The notes: generated by a model not told the origin, from the sequence alone. 64,000 nucleotides of DNA from AC-32 sp963736055 (GCA_963736055.1 CAVTNM010000008.1:620001-684000); one strand, 5' to 3'. Numbered from the stretch's first letter, positions 6,859 to 15,580 are shown. Translations and numbers: made by a program.

Positions 6859-8063
6859 GCGGCCGCCTTCTCCGCTGCGGCGGCGCCGGCGCGCCTGCCG
6901 AAGACCGTGCACTCGAGCAGCGAGTTGCCCATCATCCGGTTCCGCCCATGCGTGCCACCGGCGATCTCGCCGCAGGCGAACAGGCCGGGCAGGGTCGTCT
7001 CGGCGCGCTCGTCGATCACGAGGCCTCCGTTCTGGTAGTGGAGCACCGGATAGGTCAGGATCGCCTCGCGGAGCGGGTCGATCCCGGCGGAACGGTAGCG
7101 GCGAAGCATGTACGGGAGCGAGATCTCCGCGTCCTCCTCGGGAATCCGGGTCGTGTCGAGGAGCACGGCGGGACGGCCGTCCGGCGTCTCGACTCCCCGC
7201 CCGGACCCGACCTCGTCGAAGATCGCCTGCGAGACCGCGTCGCGCGGGCCCAGCGGATCGGTGAACTCGTCTCCGTCCGAGTTGAGCAGGGTCGCCCCGT
7301 AGGCGCGTGTGGTCTCCGGGATCGAGTAGCCCTGCATCGTCGGCGGCCACGCTCCGCCGTTGGGGTGGTACTGAAGGGCGTCGAGGTCGCGGCTCTCGGC
7401 GCCGAGCTCGACCGCGATCCGCGTCACCTCGCCGGTCGCTCCTGGATGGTTGGTCGACAGTTCGCCCCGCTCCTCCGCCACGCGGTAGCAGCGGCCGCCC
7501 GCCGCCAGCACGACCGCGCCTGCTTCGATCACGAGCTCGTCCCCGTTCTTGCGCTTGCAGTTCGCGATCCAACCGTTCTCGGCCGGCTCGAGCGAGACGA
7601 GAGGCGAGTTCGGGAGCGCCTCACCGGCGGATGCGACGAAGGCGTCGCGCAGGCCGGTCGTGATCGCATGGCCTGTGCGGTCACCCACCTGAAGGAGCCG
7701 CTTGCGGGTTGCGCCGCCGCACCGTGCCAGCCGGTAGCCGCCGTTGTCGCGCGTGAACTCGACCCCGTGCTCCTCGAGCCAGTGGATCGCGTTCGGCGCC
7801 TCGGCGGTCAGGATCTCGACCAGGCGCCGATCGGCGGTCTCGTGCGAGCTCTGCCAGACATCCTCGGCGTGCTGCTGCGGCGAGTCGTCGTCACCGAACG
7901 CGGCCTGGATCCCGCCCTGGGCCTTGGCCGAGTTGCAGGACTGGAGCGCGCCCTTGGTCACGAGCCCGACCCGCGCCCCGGAGCGCTCCGCGGAGACGGC
8001 GGCGGCGAGCCCGGAGGCCCCGCTCCCGACCACGAGCACGTCAAAGGAAAGCCTGTCGGCCAC
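6855..8063 (-). CDS. FAD-dependent fumarate reductase/succinate dehydrogenase-like flavoprotein (short form)
   Basis: An FAD-binding oxidoreductase of the SdhA/FrdA/L-aspartate oxidase superfamily, 402 aa. The dinucleotide-binding start is VLVVGSGASGLAAAVSAE, followed by the flavin loop SAKAQGGIQAA. Catalytic-type residues resemble SdhA: YHPNGGAWPP, the Arg in ETTRAYGA, PRDAVSQAI, and HGRNRMMGNSLLE near the C-terminus. It lacks the C-terminal helical domain of full-length SdhA (~580 aa), so it may work without an Fe-S partner. The start is GTG at 8063. It is the first gene of the minus-strand operon, with a 74-base divergent promoter region upstream. L-aspartate oxidase is a less likely alternative, because no nadA/nadC are adjacent. 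Confidence 0.8.
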   Translation of the reverse strand: MADRLSFDVLVVGSGASGLAAAVSAERSGARVGLVTKGALQSCNSAKAQGGIQAAFGDDDSPQQHAEDVWQSSHETADRRLVEILTAEAPNAIHWLEEHGVEFTRDNGGYRLARCGGATRKRLLQVGDRTGHAITTGLRDAFVASAGEALPNSPLVSLEPAENGWIANCKRKNGDELVIEAGAVVLAAGGRCYRVAEERGELSTNHPGATGEVTRIAVELGAESRDLDALQYHPNGGAWPPTMQGYSIPETTRAYGATLLNSDGDEFTDPLGPRDAVSQAIFDEVGSGRGVETPDGRPAVLLDTTRIPEEDAEISLPYMLRRYRSAGIDPLREAILTYPVLHYQNGGLVIDERAETTLPGLFACGEIAGGTHGRNRMMGNSLLECTVFGRRAGAAAAEKAAA

Positions 8064-8080
8064 GATGGCTGCATCGTAAC

Positions 8081-8097
8081 CTAATTGCAGGCATTAG
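8081..8097. promoter_or_regulatory. Imperfect inverted repeat in the divergent promoter region
   Basis: CTAAT and ATTAG arms around TGCAGGC lie between the divergently transcribed flavoprotein operon and the methyltransferase gene. This AT-richer patch is a plausible operator for one or both. I see no confident -35/-10 pair. Confidence 0.3.
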
Positions 8098-8137
8098 TCC
8101 CTCTTATCGCCAGGCCGCGGGCTATGCTCGCCGACCG

Positions 8138-9049
8138 ATGCGTTGGGTAGCAAAGGCGGCGGTTCAGCGAGGACTCGGTCTTCTGCCTCAGGGAGAGCGG
8201 GTGAACTACGTCTTCCAGCGACACGTGCTCCGCTCCTTGCCTGCGGGAGAGTCCGTGTTCCGGCGCAAGTTCGCCCGCGCGCAGCAGCACCTGAGGGCCT
8301 ACGAGGAGCAAGGGCCCGGAACGCGCGCCGGCGACGCGGTGTTCTACGAGTTCGGCGCCGGGTGGGATCTGGCGATCCCGCTGTCCTACGCCGCACTGGG
8401 GGTAGGGCGGCAAGTGCTCGTCGACATCCGGCCCAGCGTCCGCGTCGAGCTCGTGAACGACTCGCTGATGGTATTCGAGCGTCTCTGGGGCGAGCTCGAG
8501 GCCCAGGCCGGCGGAGAGGTGCGCCACCTCGGCGGTCCGATCGGCTCGACCGCCGAGCTGGAGAGCCGCTTCGGGATCGCCTATCTCGCGCCGCGCGACG
8601 CACGGGCGACCGGGCTGCCCTCCGAGTCGATCGACTTCGTCTCCAGCACTGATACGTGCGAGCACATCCCCGAGGACGACCTGGCGGCGATCTTCCGCGA
8701 GTGCTTCCGGCTCCTACGCCCGGGCGGCGCGTTCAGCTGCCGGATCGACCTGCAGGATCACTACTCGTACTTCGACCGAAGCCTCTCGCGCTACCACTTT
8801 CTGCGCTACTCAGACCGTGCCTGGAGCGTGGTCAACTCGCCCCTCCACCACCAGAACCGGCTCCGCTCGCCGGACTACCTGCGGCTCGTTCGCGAGGCCG
8901 GCTTCGAGCTCGTCGCCGAACGGCCGTCGGGGCCGAGCGACGAGGGGTTGGCGGAGCTCGAGTCGCTCCCGCTGGCAGCACGGTTCAGGAGCTACACGCC
9001 GCAGGAACTCGGCGTCACGATCCTCTCCTTCGTGGCGCGCCGGCCTTGA
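8138..9049 (+). CDS. Class I SAM-dependent methyltransferase
   Basis: A 303-aa methyltransferase. Motif I (VFYEFGAGWDLAIPL) and an acidic loop (VLVDIRP) are near residues 68-105. The post-motif region DFVSSTDTCEHIPEDDL and the LRPGGAFSCRIDL strand are characteristic of Methyltransf_11/23-like enzymes. The C-terminal part (SPDYLRLVREAGFELV) resembles enzymes of polysaccharide or natural-product loci. The acceptor is unknown. It stands alone at the edge of a polysaccharide-gene region and is divergent from the sulfur operon. Confidence 0.8.
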   Translation: MRWVAKAAVQRGLGLLPQGERVNYVFQRHVLRSLPAGESVFRRKFARAQQHLRAYEEQGPGTRAGDAVFYEFGAGWDLAIPLSYAALGVGRQVLVDIRPSVRVELVNDSLMVFERLWGELEAQAGGEVRHLGGPIGSTAELESRFGIAYLAPRDARATGLPSESIDFVSSTDTCEHIPEDDLAAIFRECFRLLRPGGAFSCRIDLQDHYSYFDRSLSRYHFLRYSDRAWSVVNSPLHHQNRLRSPDYLRLVREAGFELVAERPSGPSDEGLAELESLPLAARFRSYTPQELGVTILSFVARRP

Positions 9050-9080
9050 GCGTCCGCGCGGCGATGCCGATAAGGCCCTC

Positions 9081-9419
9081 GTGGCACGCGGAGTCTCAAT
9101 CCTTTCCCTGCTCGTGGCGCTCCTCGTCGCGGGCTGGTTGCTGACTGCGCAGCAACGCAGCGGACCGAACGCTCACACGGCCTCGCAGGCGGTCGACCGG
9201 GCGCAGCAGGCCGCGTCCGGCCTCACGTTCCAGCAGGCCGAAGTGCAGCTGGAGCAGTTCCACGCCCTGAACGGCACCTATGCCGGCACCTCGACCGCCG
9301 GCTTCGGCGTCACCCTCGTGCGCGCGGACGCTTCGTCGTACTGCGTGCAGACCGGCTCGTCGGGGTCGACGACGCACCTCGCGGGACCGGGCGGCACCGC
9401 TGCCGCCGGGCCCTGCTGA
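9081..9419 (+). CDS. Small membrane-anchored secreted protein, pilin-like
   Basis: A 112-aa protein starting at GTG 9081 (MARGVSILSLLVALLVAGWLL). It has one N-terminal hydrophobic helix and then a polar, Gly/Ser/Thr-rich exported part ending ...GPC, with a second Cys in SSYCVQTG. The N-terminus looks like a class III pilin/pseudopilin helix but lacks the usual Glu at position 5, so that assignment is weak. The two cysteines could form a disulfide. It follows the methyltransferase by 31 bases and converges with the dehydrogenase gene, whose stop lies directly after it. Confidence 0.6.
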   Translation: MARGVSILSLLVALLVAGWLLTAQQRSGPNAHTASQAVDRAQQAASGLTFQQAEVQLEQFHALNGTYAGTSTAGFGVTLVRADASSYCVQTGSSGSTTHLAGPGGTAAAGPC

Positions 9420-9420
9420 G

Positions 9421-10389
9421 CTACCAGATGCTGCGCAGCAGCTCGGTGATCTCGGCCGGGCTCGCGGGTCGCGGATTCGCCTGAGCGCCGGCCCGAGCGG
9501 CCGTCGCCTCGGCGACCTGCTCGAGGTCGTCTTCGGGAACGCCGAAGTCGCGGAGCCGCTCGAAGCCGGAGAGGCGGGCGAGCTGCTCGGTCCGGTCGAC
9601 CGGGTCATCGGCACCGAGCGCCCTTCCGAAACGAGCGATCTCCTCGCCGGCGACGGGAAGGTTGAAGCGCAAAGCAGGCGCAAGACAGAGCGCATTGGCC
9701 GGGCCATGGAACATCCCGTAGCGGCTCCCGATCGCCTGCGCCATCGCGTGTCCGAGGCCGAGCCCGGCTGCCGCCAGCGCCGCTCCTCCGTGCAAGGCGC
9801 CCTCGAGGAGGGTCGTCCGCGCACGGAGGTCGTCACCGTCGTCAAGGACGGCCGGCAGCGACTCGCCGATCAGGCGGGCGCCCTCGAGCGCGTGCTCGTC
9901 CCCCTCGGCGGTCCGGCCCTTGACGTAGAGCGCCTCGGCGCAATGGGCCAGAGCGTTCAGCGCAGAGCCGCCGCTCAGGTCGCGCGGCAGGTCGAGCGTC
10001 AGCTTCGGGTCGTAGACGATGCCGGCGGTGTGCGCGCCCGTGCCACCGCTCACGATCCGGCGACTGGGATCGCGGATGCCGAAGTTGACCGGCCACTCGG
10101 CGCCGGAGTAGGTGGTCGGCACCGAGGTGACGGGGAGGCCGGTGGCTGCCGAGACGCCCTTCGCGAGGTCGATCGCGCTGCCGCCGCCCACTGCGAGCAG
10201 TCCATCCGCCTCGCTCGCCGCCGCCTGGCCCGCGACTTCCTCGAGCCGGTCGCTCGGGACCTCGTGCCAACTGCCGACCGAAGGGAGGTCGAGGCGCGAC
10301 CAGCGGTCGCTCGCGATCAGGAACGGCCGCTCGACACCGAGCTCGGCAAGCACCGCACCCAGTTCCTCGAGGCCCCAGCGGACGATCAC
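9421..10389 (-). CDS. Iron-containing alcohol dehydrogenase family (maleylacetate reductase-like)
   Basis: A 322-aa NAD(P)-dependent dehydrogenase of the Fe-ADH/glycerol dehydrogenase superfamily. Cofactor loop: LLAVGGGSAIDLAKG. Other family segments: TSVPTTYSGAEWPVNFGIRD, the metal-binding stretch ALNALAHCAEALY, and GLGLGHAMAQAIGSRYGMFHGPANALCL, which is close to maleylacetate reductases. The start is GTG at 10389, overlapping the lysR stop as GTGA. Being coupled to a LysR gene suggests substrate-induced expression in aromatic or hydroxy-acid breakdown; the actual substrate is not known. The apparent LysR-dehydrogenase fusion in the raw frame is false. Confidence 0.85.
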   Translation of the reverse strand: MIVRWGLEELGAVLAELGVERPFLIASDRWSRLDLPSVGSWHEVPSDRLEEVAGQAAASEADGLLAVGGGSAIDLAKGVSAATGLPVTSVPTTYSGAEWPVNFGIRDPSRRIVSGGTGAHTAGIVYDPKLTLDLPRDLSGGSALNALAHCAEALYVKGRTAEGDEHALEGARLIGESLPAVLDDGDDLRARTTLLEGALHGGAALAAAGLGLGHAMAQAIGSRYGMFHGPANALCLAPALRFNLPVAGEEIARFGRALGADDPVDRTEQLARLSGFERLRDFGVPEDDLEQVAEATAARAGAQANPRPASPAEITELLRSIW

Positions 10390-11280
10390 GGCACTCGCTT
10401 CTTCGCGAAGGCGAGAAACGCCTCCGCCGCCCGGGTCGGCGAGCGACCCACGGAGCGGACGAGCGAGATCTGACGCGCAGGCTCGAGCCCCTTCACACGC
10501 GCGGTCGCGAGGGTGCCGGCCGCCAGATCGGCCTCGATCCCGGTGCGCGAGATGAACGTGACGCCGTAGCCGGCCGCGACCGCCGACTTGACCGATTCCT
10601 GGAGCCCCAGCTCCAGCTGCGGCTCGAGGTCGCGCAGCCGCGTGCCCGCACGGCGCAGCTCGTCCTCGATCACCTGGCGCACCCCGGCTCCTTCCTGCAT
10701 CACGATCAAAGGCTCCCGGCGAAGCTGCTCGAGCGAGACCGTGCGGCCGGCGAACGCGGTGACCCGGTGGGCACGCGAGCACCACTTCGTCGCGGAAGAA
10801 CGGCTCGAACACCACGCCGCGATGCCGCCGCGCCGCCCCGACCACACCTAGCTCGAGCTCGCGCTCCGCGACCCGGTCGACGACCGACTGCGTGTCCGAG
10901 ATCGAGAGCGACACCCCGACGCCGGGGTTCTCGCGCTGGAACTCGCAGAGGAGCACGGGGACGACGATGCTCCCGGGCCCGGTGGACGCGCCCACCTCGA
11001 GGGTGCCGCGCAGCTCGCCGCCCTCGCCCGCATGGAGCTCGTCGACCAGCTGGCCCTCGAGGGCAAGCATCCGCTGGGCACCGCGGTAGAGAGCAAGCCC
11101 GGCCTCCGTCGGCTCGACGCGGCGGCCCGAGCGGTCGAGCAGCCTGCGCCCGAGCCGCTTCTCCAGCGAGCGCACCTGGAGGCTGACCGCCGGCTGGGTG
11201 ACTCCGAGGCGCTCGGCGGCCTGCGAGAAGCTCTTTCGCTCGACGACGGCGCAGAACGCAGCAAGCTGGCGCGTGTCCAT
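10386..11280 (-). CDS. LysR-family transcriptional regulator (frame broken by one extra base near 10760)
   Basis: The N-terminal winged helix-turn-helix (MDTRQLAAFCAVVERKSFSQ, then AAERLGVTQPAVSLQVRSLE) is typical of LysR. The effector domain starts at GTLEVGASTGPGS and breaks after DEVVLACPPGHR. It continues one frame over with AFAGRTVSLEQLR through SLVRSVGRSPTRAAEAFLAFA to the stop at 10386. Removing one base restores a ~297-aa protein of normal size. It probably controls the dehydrogenase it overlaps and, unusually, is transcribed with it rather than divergently. I think the break is a sequencing indel. Confidence 0.85.
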
Positions 11281-11324
11281 AAGAACACCTTATTCCAAGA
11301 GTTACGCTTTCGGCACGATCGCGT

Positions 11325-11366
11325 CACCCACCCGCGCGAATTTCGTCGATAGAATTTCAGTGGGTG
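11325..11366. promoter_or_regulatory. Inverted repeat enclosing twin GAATTTC boxes
   Basis: CACCCAC (11325-11331) and GTGGGTG (11360-11366) form an inverted repeat. It encloses two direct GAATTTC boxes at 11338 and 11352, 14 bases apart. The site lies in the divergent gap between lysR and the sugar transferase gene and is AT-rich for this genome. It is a candidate operator for the LysR protein or the polysaccharide genes. Confidence 0.4.
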
Positions 11367-11446
11367 GTGGGTTGGGGTGCCCCGAGAGGTTGGGTCGAAG
11401 CGGGCCGTCGAGAAACGCGAGCGCCCCGACGCTCTAGCATCCCGGT

Positions 11447-12133
11447 GTGGCCGCTCCCCAGCCGAGGCCCAGCGACTCCTTCGTCGAGCGCTTCTCCGTC
11501 CTCGTCCGCGGCTCGCCGAAGCGCCGGGTCGATCTCGAGCTTCGCGTGCTGGACGTCGCGTTGTCTGGCTTCTTGCTGCTCCTCGCCTCCCCGCTCCTCC
11601 TGCTGATCGGCGCGGCGCTCCTGCTCACGAGCGGACGCCCCCTCTTCTACCGGGGCCAGCGCGTGGGCCGCGACGGGCGGATCTTCCAGATGCTCAAGTT
11701 CCGCACGCTTCGCCGCGGCGCCGAGGAGCGGCTCGGCCCCTTCCTCGGGCCCGAGCTCGTCGAGCGCACGCGGGCTGAGACCACGCGGCTCGGGCGCAGG
11801 TTGCGCGCGACGCAGCTCGACGAGCTGCCGCAGCTCTGGAACGTGCTCCGCGGCAACATGAGCCTCGTCGGGCCGCGCCCGATCCGCCCGCGCTTCTTCG
11901 AGCAGCTGGCCGCCGACCTCCCCGCGTACTGGCAGCGGCTCGTCGTCCGGCCAGGCCTGACCGGGTTCGCCCAGGTGCGCCGTGGCTACGAGACCTCGAT
12001 GGCCGAGAAGCTCGCGCACGACCTCGAATGGATAGCCGACCGCTCGGTGCCGCTGTACCTGCGCACGCTGACGGCGACGGCCGTTCGAGTCGTGGGCCAA
12101 TCCCTGCGGGGCCTGGTCGGAGCCGACCACTAG
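11447..12133 (+). CDS. Sugar transferase (polyprenyl-phosphate glycosyl-1-phosphate transferase)
   Basis: A membrane-attached enzyme that moves a sugar-1-phosphate onto undecaprenyl phosphate to start a glycan repeat unit. It is the short form (228 aa): one hydrophobic hairpin (VLDVALSGFLLLLASPLLLL, ~residues 32-51), then the catalytic domain with RGQRVGRDGRIFQMLKFRT, QLDELPQLWNVLRGNMSLVG, PRPIRP and RPGLTGFAQV. The start is GTG at 11447. It sits 11 bases before an asparagine synthase gene, a common pairing in exopolysaccharide clusters. Confidence 0.92.
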   Translation: MAAPQPRPSDSFVERFSVLVRGSPKRRVDLELRVLDVALSGFLLLLASPLLLLIGAALLLTSGRPLFYRGQRVGRDGRIFQMLKFRTLRRGAEERLGPFLGPELVERTRAETTRLGRRLRATQLDELPQLWNVLRGNMSLVGPRPIRPRFFEQLAADLPAYWQRLVVRPGLTGFAQVRRGYETSMAEKLAHDLEWIADRSVPLYLRTLTATAVRVVGQSLRGLVGADH

Positions 12134-12144
12134 ACTCAACGCGC

Positions 12145-14034
12145 ATGTGCGGGATCTGCGGGATCGTCTCCTCGAACGGGCCTGCGGACCCCGACCGGCT
12201 CGCCGCGATGAGCGCCAAGCTCGTCCACCGCGGCCCCGACAGCGACGGCGTCTTCGCCGAAGGCCAGGCGGCGCTCGCCGCACGCCGGCTCGCGATCATC
12301 GACCTCCAGACGGGCGACCAGCCGATCGCCAACGAGGACGCAACCGTTCACGTCGTCCAGAACGGCGAGCTCTACAACTACCGCGAGCTGCGCACGGAGC
12401 TCGAGCGGGCAGGCCACCGCTTCCGCACCCACGGCGACACCGAGGTGCTCGTGCACCTCTACGAGCAGGAGGGCCTCGCGTTCGCGCGCCGGCTGCGCGG
12501 GATGTTCGCGATCGCTCTCTGGGATGCGACACGCCGCCGGCTCGTGCTTGCACGCGACCGCTTCGGGATCAAGCCCCTCTACTACCGCGAAGATGAGCGT
12601 GGGCTCGAGTTCGCCTCGGAGCTGCGCGCGCTGCCTCGGGGCGAGATCGACCTCGACGCGCTCGAGGCATTCCTCGCCTTCAACTCGATCCCGGCCCCGC
12701 TGACGATCTTCCGCGAGGTGCGCAAGCTGCCGCCCGGCCACGTGCTGGCCTGGGAAGACGGGAAGGCGCGAATCGAGCGGTTCGCGCGCCCGGCGCCGGA
12801 GCCCGCCAGCCGGCTTCGAGACGACGACGAGGCCGAGCTGATCGAAGAGCTTCGCGCCCGCCTGCGGGACTCGGTGCGCGCCCACCTCGTCTCCGACGTG
12901 CCCGTCGGTGTCCTGCTCTCGGGCGGGATCGACTCTTCGGCGCTGGCCGCGCTGGCCGCGCAGGAGACCGCGGAGCCCGTCCGCACGTTCTCGATCGGCT
13001 TCGAAGAGCGCTCCTTCGACGAGCTCGACGACGCCCGCCTGGTCGCCGAGCGCTACGGCACGCACCACCGCGAGCTGGTGCTGCGGCCCGACGCGGCGCT
13101 CCTCCTTCCCGCCCTCGCGGAGGCGTTCGACGAGCCCTTCGCAGACTCGTCCGCGCTTCCCACCTACCTCGTCTCGCAGCTGGCCGCGCAGGACGTCAAG
13201 GTCGCCCTCTCGGGCGAGGGCGGCGACGAGCTCTTCGGCGGGTACTACACCTACGTGGCCGACCTGCTGGCCCTGCGCGCGGGACGCGCGGCCCGGCTGG
13301 CGAGCCCGCTGGTCGAGCGTCTGCCGAGCTCGAGCGCACGCGCGAGCTTCGACTACAAGGCCAAGCGCTTCGTCCGCGCGGCGCACCTACCCCCCCTCGA
13401 GCGCCACCACGCGTGGAAGGAGATCTTCTCGGCCGACGCACGCGCCGAGCTGACCGGGCGCCGCCACGGCTTCGACCCGGTCGACCTCCACCGCGCCCGC
13501 TTCGCGGAGACCGAGGACGCCGAGCTCCTCGCCCGCCTGCAGGACGTCGACCTCGGGATCTACCTCGCGGACGATCTGCTGGTGAAGACCGACCGCGCCT
13601 CCATGGCCCATTCGCTCGAGGCCCGCGTGCCGTTCCTCGACCCGGCCGTGGCGAGCTTCGCTGCGGCGCTCCCGGCCAAGCACCGGGTCCGCGGCCTCCG
13701 CAAGAAGGTGCTGTTGCGCAAGGCGGTGGCTCCGCTCGTCCCTGACCGGATCGTCCGCGGCAAGAAGCGCGGCTTCTCGATCCCGGCCGCCGCCTGGCTG
13801 CGCGGCGAGCTCGAGCCGTTCGCGCGCGAGACGCTCGCCCCGGAGACGCTCCGCCGACAGGGCTTCTTCCGGCCCGAGACGGTGAGCGGGCTGCTCGACC
13901 GCCACGTCGCGGGCAAGGAGGACCTCTCGCGCCAGCTCTGGGGACTGCTCGCGTTCACGCTCTGGCACGAGCTGCACGTCGAGCGGGAGCCCGCGCCGCT
14001 CGCCAGCGACCGCATGGAGGCGCTCGTCCGCTGA
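12145..14034 (+). CDS. asnB: Asparagine synthase (glutamine-hydrolysing)
   Basis: A 629-aa amidotransferase. The N-terminal glutaminase domain starts MCGICGIV, with Cys2 as nucleophile, and has HRGPDSDG and LYNYRELR. The C-terminal synthetase domain has the ATP pyrophosphatase loop LLSGGIDSSALAAL (~residues 257-270) and SGEGGDELFGGY. The tail VPDRIVRGKKRGFSIP is also typical. It makes asparagine, or in polysaccharide loci may amidate a sugar acid. ATG at 12145 is fixed by the need for Cys2. It follows the sugar transferase by 11 bases and overlaps the next gene by 4. Confidence 0.93.
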   Translation: MCGICGIVSSNGPADPDRLAAMSAKLVHRGPDSDGVFAEGQAALAARRLAIIDLQTGDQPIANEDATVHVVQNGELYNYRELRTELERAGHRFRTHGDTEVLVHLYEQEGLAFARRLRGMFAIALWDATRRRLVLARDRFGIKPLYYREDERGLEFASELRALPRGEIDLDALEAFLAFNSIPAPLTIFREVRKLPPGHVLAWEDGKARIERFARPAPEPASRLRDDDEAELIEELRARLRDSVRAHLVSDVPVGVLLSGGIDSSALAALAAQETAEPVRTFSIGFEERSFDELDDARLVAERYGTHHRELVLRPDAALLLPALAEAFDEPFADSSALPTYLVSQLAAQDVKVALSGEGGDELFGGYYTYVADLLALRAGRAARLASPLVERLPSSSARASFDYKAKRFVRAAHLPPLERHHAWKEIFSADARAELTGRRHGFDPVDLHRARFAETEDAELLARLQDVDLGIYLADDLLVKTDRASMAHSLEARVPFLDPAVASFAAALPAKHRVRGLRKKVLLRKAVAPLVPDRIVRGKKRGFSIPAAAWLRGELEPFARETLAPETLRRQGFFRPETVSGLLDRHVAGKEDLSRQLWGLLAFTLWHELHVEREPAPLASDRMEALVR

Positions 14035-14405
14035 CCGATCTGCCGGAGTTCGGGCTCGGCTACCCCGGAACGGACCTGCGGCGGCGGCTCGTCGAAGCGG
14101 TGCTGGCCGGCCACAAGACGGCAACCGCGGGCCTGCACGGCGTCTTCGAGGACGAGCCGACTCCCGATCCGGGCAACCGCTTCGTGGTCGAGGACGAGAC
14201 CGGGACGCCGCGGGCGATCGTCGAGGTGACGGAGGTCCGGGTCATCCCCGCGGGCGAGATCGACCTGCAGTTCGCGCTGGACGAGGGCGAAGGCTTCGAG
14301 TCGGTGCAGGACTGGCACGAGGCGCACGAACGGTTCTTCGAGCGGACGATCGAACCGGACACCCTGATCGAGGCGGTCCGCTTCCGCGTAGTGGAGAGAC
14401 TGTGA
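14031..14405 (+). CDS. ASCH domain protein
   Basis: A small (~124 aa) ASCH-fold protein, a family linked to RNA binding or regulation and, in some members, to amidohydrolase activity on modified nucleosides. Family features: LRRRLVEAVLAGHKTATAGL near the N-terminus, GNRFVVEDETGTPRAIVEVTEVRV in the middle, and the FFER tail region. The conserved part begins before the first GTG (14100). The frame is open back to a CTG at 14031 that overlaps the asnB stop as CTGA, the same junction style as elsewhere here, so CTG is the likely start. Confidence 0.75.
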   Translation: MTDLPEFGLGYPGTDLRRRLVEAVLAGHKTATAGLHGVFEDEPTPDPGNRFVVEDETGTPRAIVEVTEVRVIPAGEIDLQFALDEGEGFESVQDWHEAHERFFERTIEPDTLIEAVRFRVVERL

Positions 14406-14528
14406 AGGCCGGCGAGTCGCCCCGTCGGGCTTCTGGCGCGCCGCTGGCGGTGCGAGCCCGGAGGGGACAGTGCGAATAGCACGGCCCCGGAGAGGATCGT
14501 GCCGTCAGCGGGGCGAGGCGGGGGCGGA

Positions 14529-14545
14529 GCCGGGCTTCGCCCGGC
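14529..14545 (+). terminator. GC hairpin between the ASCH and DUF354 genes
   Basis: GCCGGGC and GCCCGGC form a perfect 7-bp stem with a TTC loop. No T-tract follows, so it is at best a weak or factor-dependent terminator. The remaining ~140 bases of this gap show nothing recognisable. Confidence 0.35.
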
Positions 14546-14573
14546 GTGAGCATCCGCCGGCCAGGAGCGCGAC

Positions 14574-15580
14574 GTGAGGGTCTGGATCGACATCACTGCT
14601 CCGGCCCACGTGCTCGTCTTCCGGCCGTTGCTCCCGCTGCTGCGGGAGCGCGGCGCCGAGATCGAGATCACCTCGCGCGACTACGCGCAGACGCGTGCAG
14701 CTGCTCGAGCTGCACGGGATCCAGGCAGAGATCCTCGGACGCCACGGCGGCCGCTCGCGCGCTGGGGAAGGCCCGATCGCTCACGTCACGGCTGCACGAG
14801 CTCCGGGTGTGGGCTCGAGGGCGGCAGTTCGACATCGCGCTCGCGCACGGGTCTCACGAGCTGACCATCACCGCGCGCCGCCTCGGGATCCCGAGCTCGA
14901 CCACCTTCGACTACGAGTTCGCCTGGCTCCAGCACCAGCTCGGCTGCCGCGCCGCTACCCGCGTGATCGTGCCCGAGGCGATCCCGCCCGAGCGTCTCGA
15001 GCGCTACGGGGCCAAGCCGCCCAAGCTGCTCCAGTACCCCGGCCTGAAGGAGGAGTACTACCTCGCCGACTTCGAGCCCGACCTGAGAGCGCTGAAGCAG
15101 TTCGCGCTCGATCCGGCCCGCACGCTGGTCGTCGTGCGCACCCCACCCGACGTCTCGCTCTATCACCGGCGGTCGAACCCGCTCTTCCCGCAGGTGCTCG
15201 ACCATCTCGGGCGCGACGACTCGGTGCACGCGATCGTCCTCCCGCGAACCGCGGAGCAGCGCGACTTCGTACGCGGGCTCGGCCTTCCCTCGGTGCTCGT
15301 GCCCGACCGCGCGGTCGACGGGCAGAGCCTCATCGCCTACTCCGACCTCGTCGTCTCGGCCGGCGGGACGATGAACCGTGAGGCGGTCGCGCTCGGGGTG
15401 CCCGTCTACACGACCTACGGCGGGCGGCTCGGCGGAGTGGACGAGATGCTGATCCGCGAGGGCCGGTTGATTCCGCTCAGCGACCCGCGCGCACTCGACC
15501 TGCGCAAGCGCGACGCCGACCAGGAGCGGGTGCGCCGCGACCCGGAACTGATGCTCGAGCTCCTTCTTTCAGCGGCTTAG
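14574..15580 (+). CDS. DUF354 family protein (two one-base frame breaks, near 14694 and 14766)
   Basis: DUF354 proteins have a glycosyltransferase-B-like fold and occur in polysaccharide loci. The start is GTG at 14574 behind AGGAG (MRVWIDITAPAHVLVFRPLL). The protein runs through three frames: ITSRDYAQT, then VQLLELHGIQAEILGRHGG, then KARSLTSRLHELRVWARGRQ onward to the stop. Dropping one base in ACGCGTG and one in the GGGG run at 14764-14767 joins them into ~334 aa. Later family segments include STTFDYEFAWLQHQLGCR, LQYPGLKEEYYL and VVSAGGTMNREA with a final TTYGG. Two separate indels in one otherwise intact gene favour sequencing error. Confidence 0.8.

Noticed and set aside
5962..7572. 536-aa fumarase alpha with a long Arg-rich N-terminal extension
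   Set aside because: The extension is the shadow of the flavoprotein gene. The ATG at 6858 gives the family length and an ATGA junction.
9421..11280. LysR-alcohol dehydrogenase fusion of 619 aa
   Set aside because: It arises from the one-base break in lysR. The two genes overlap by a normal GTGA junction once this is corrected.
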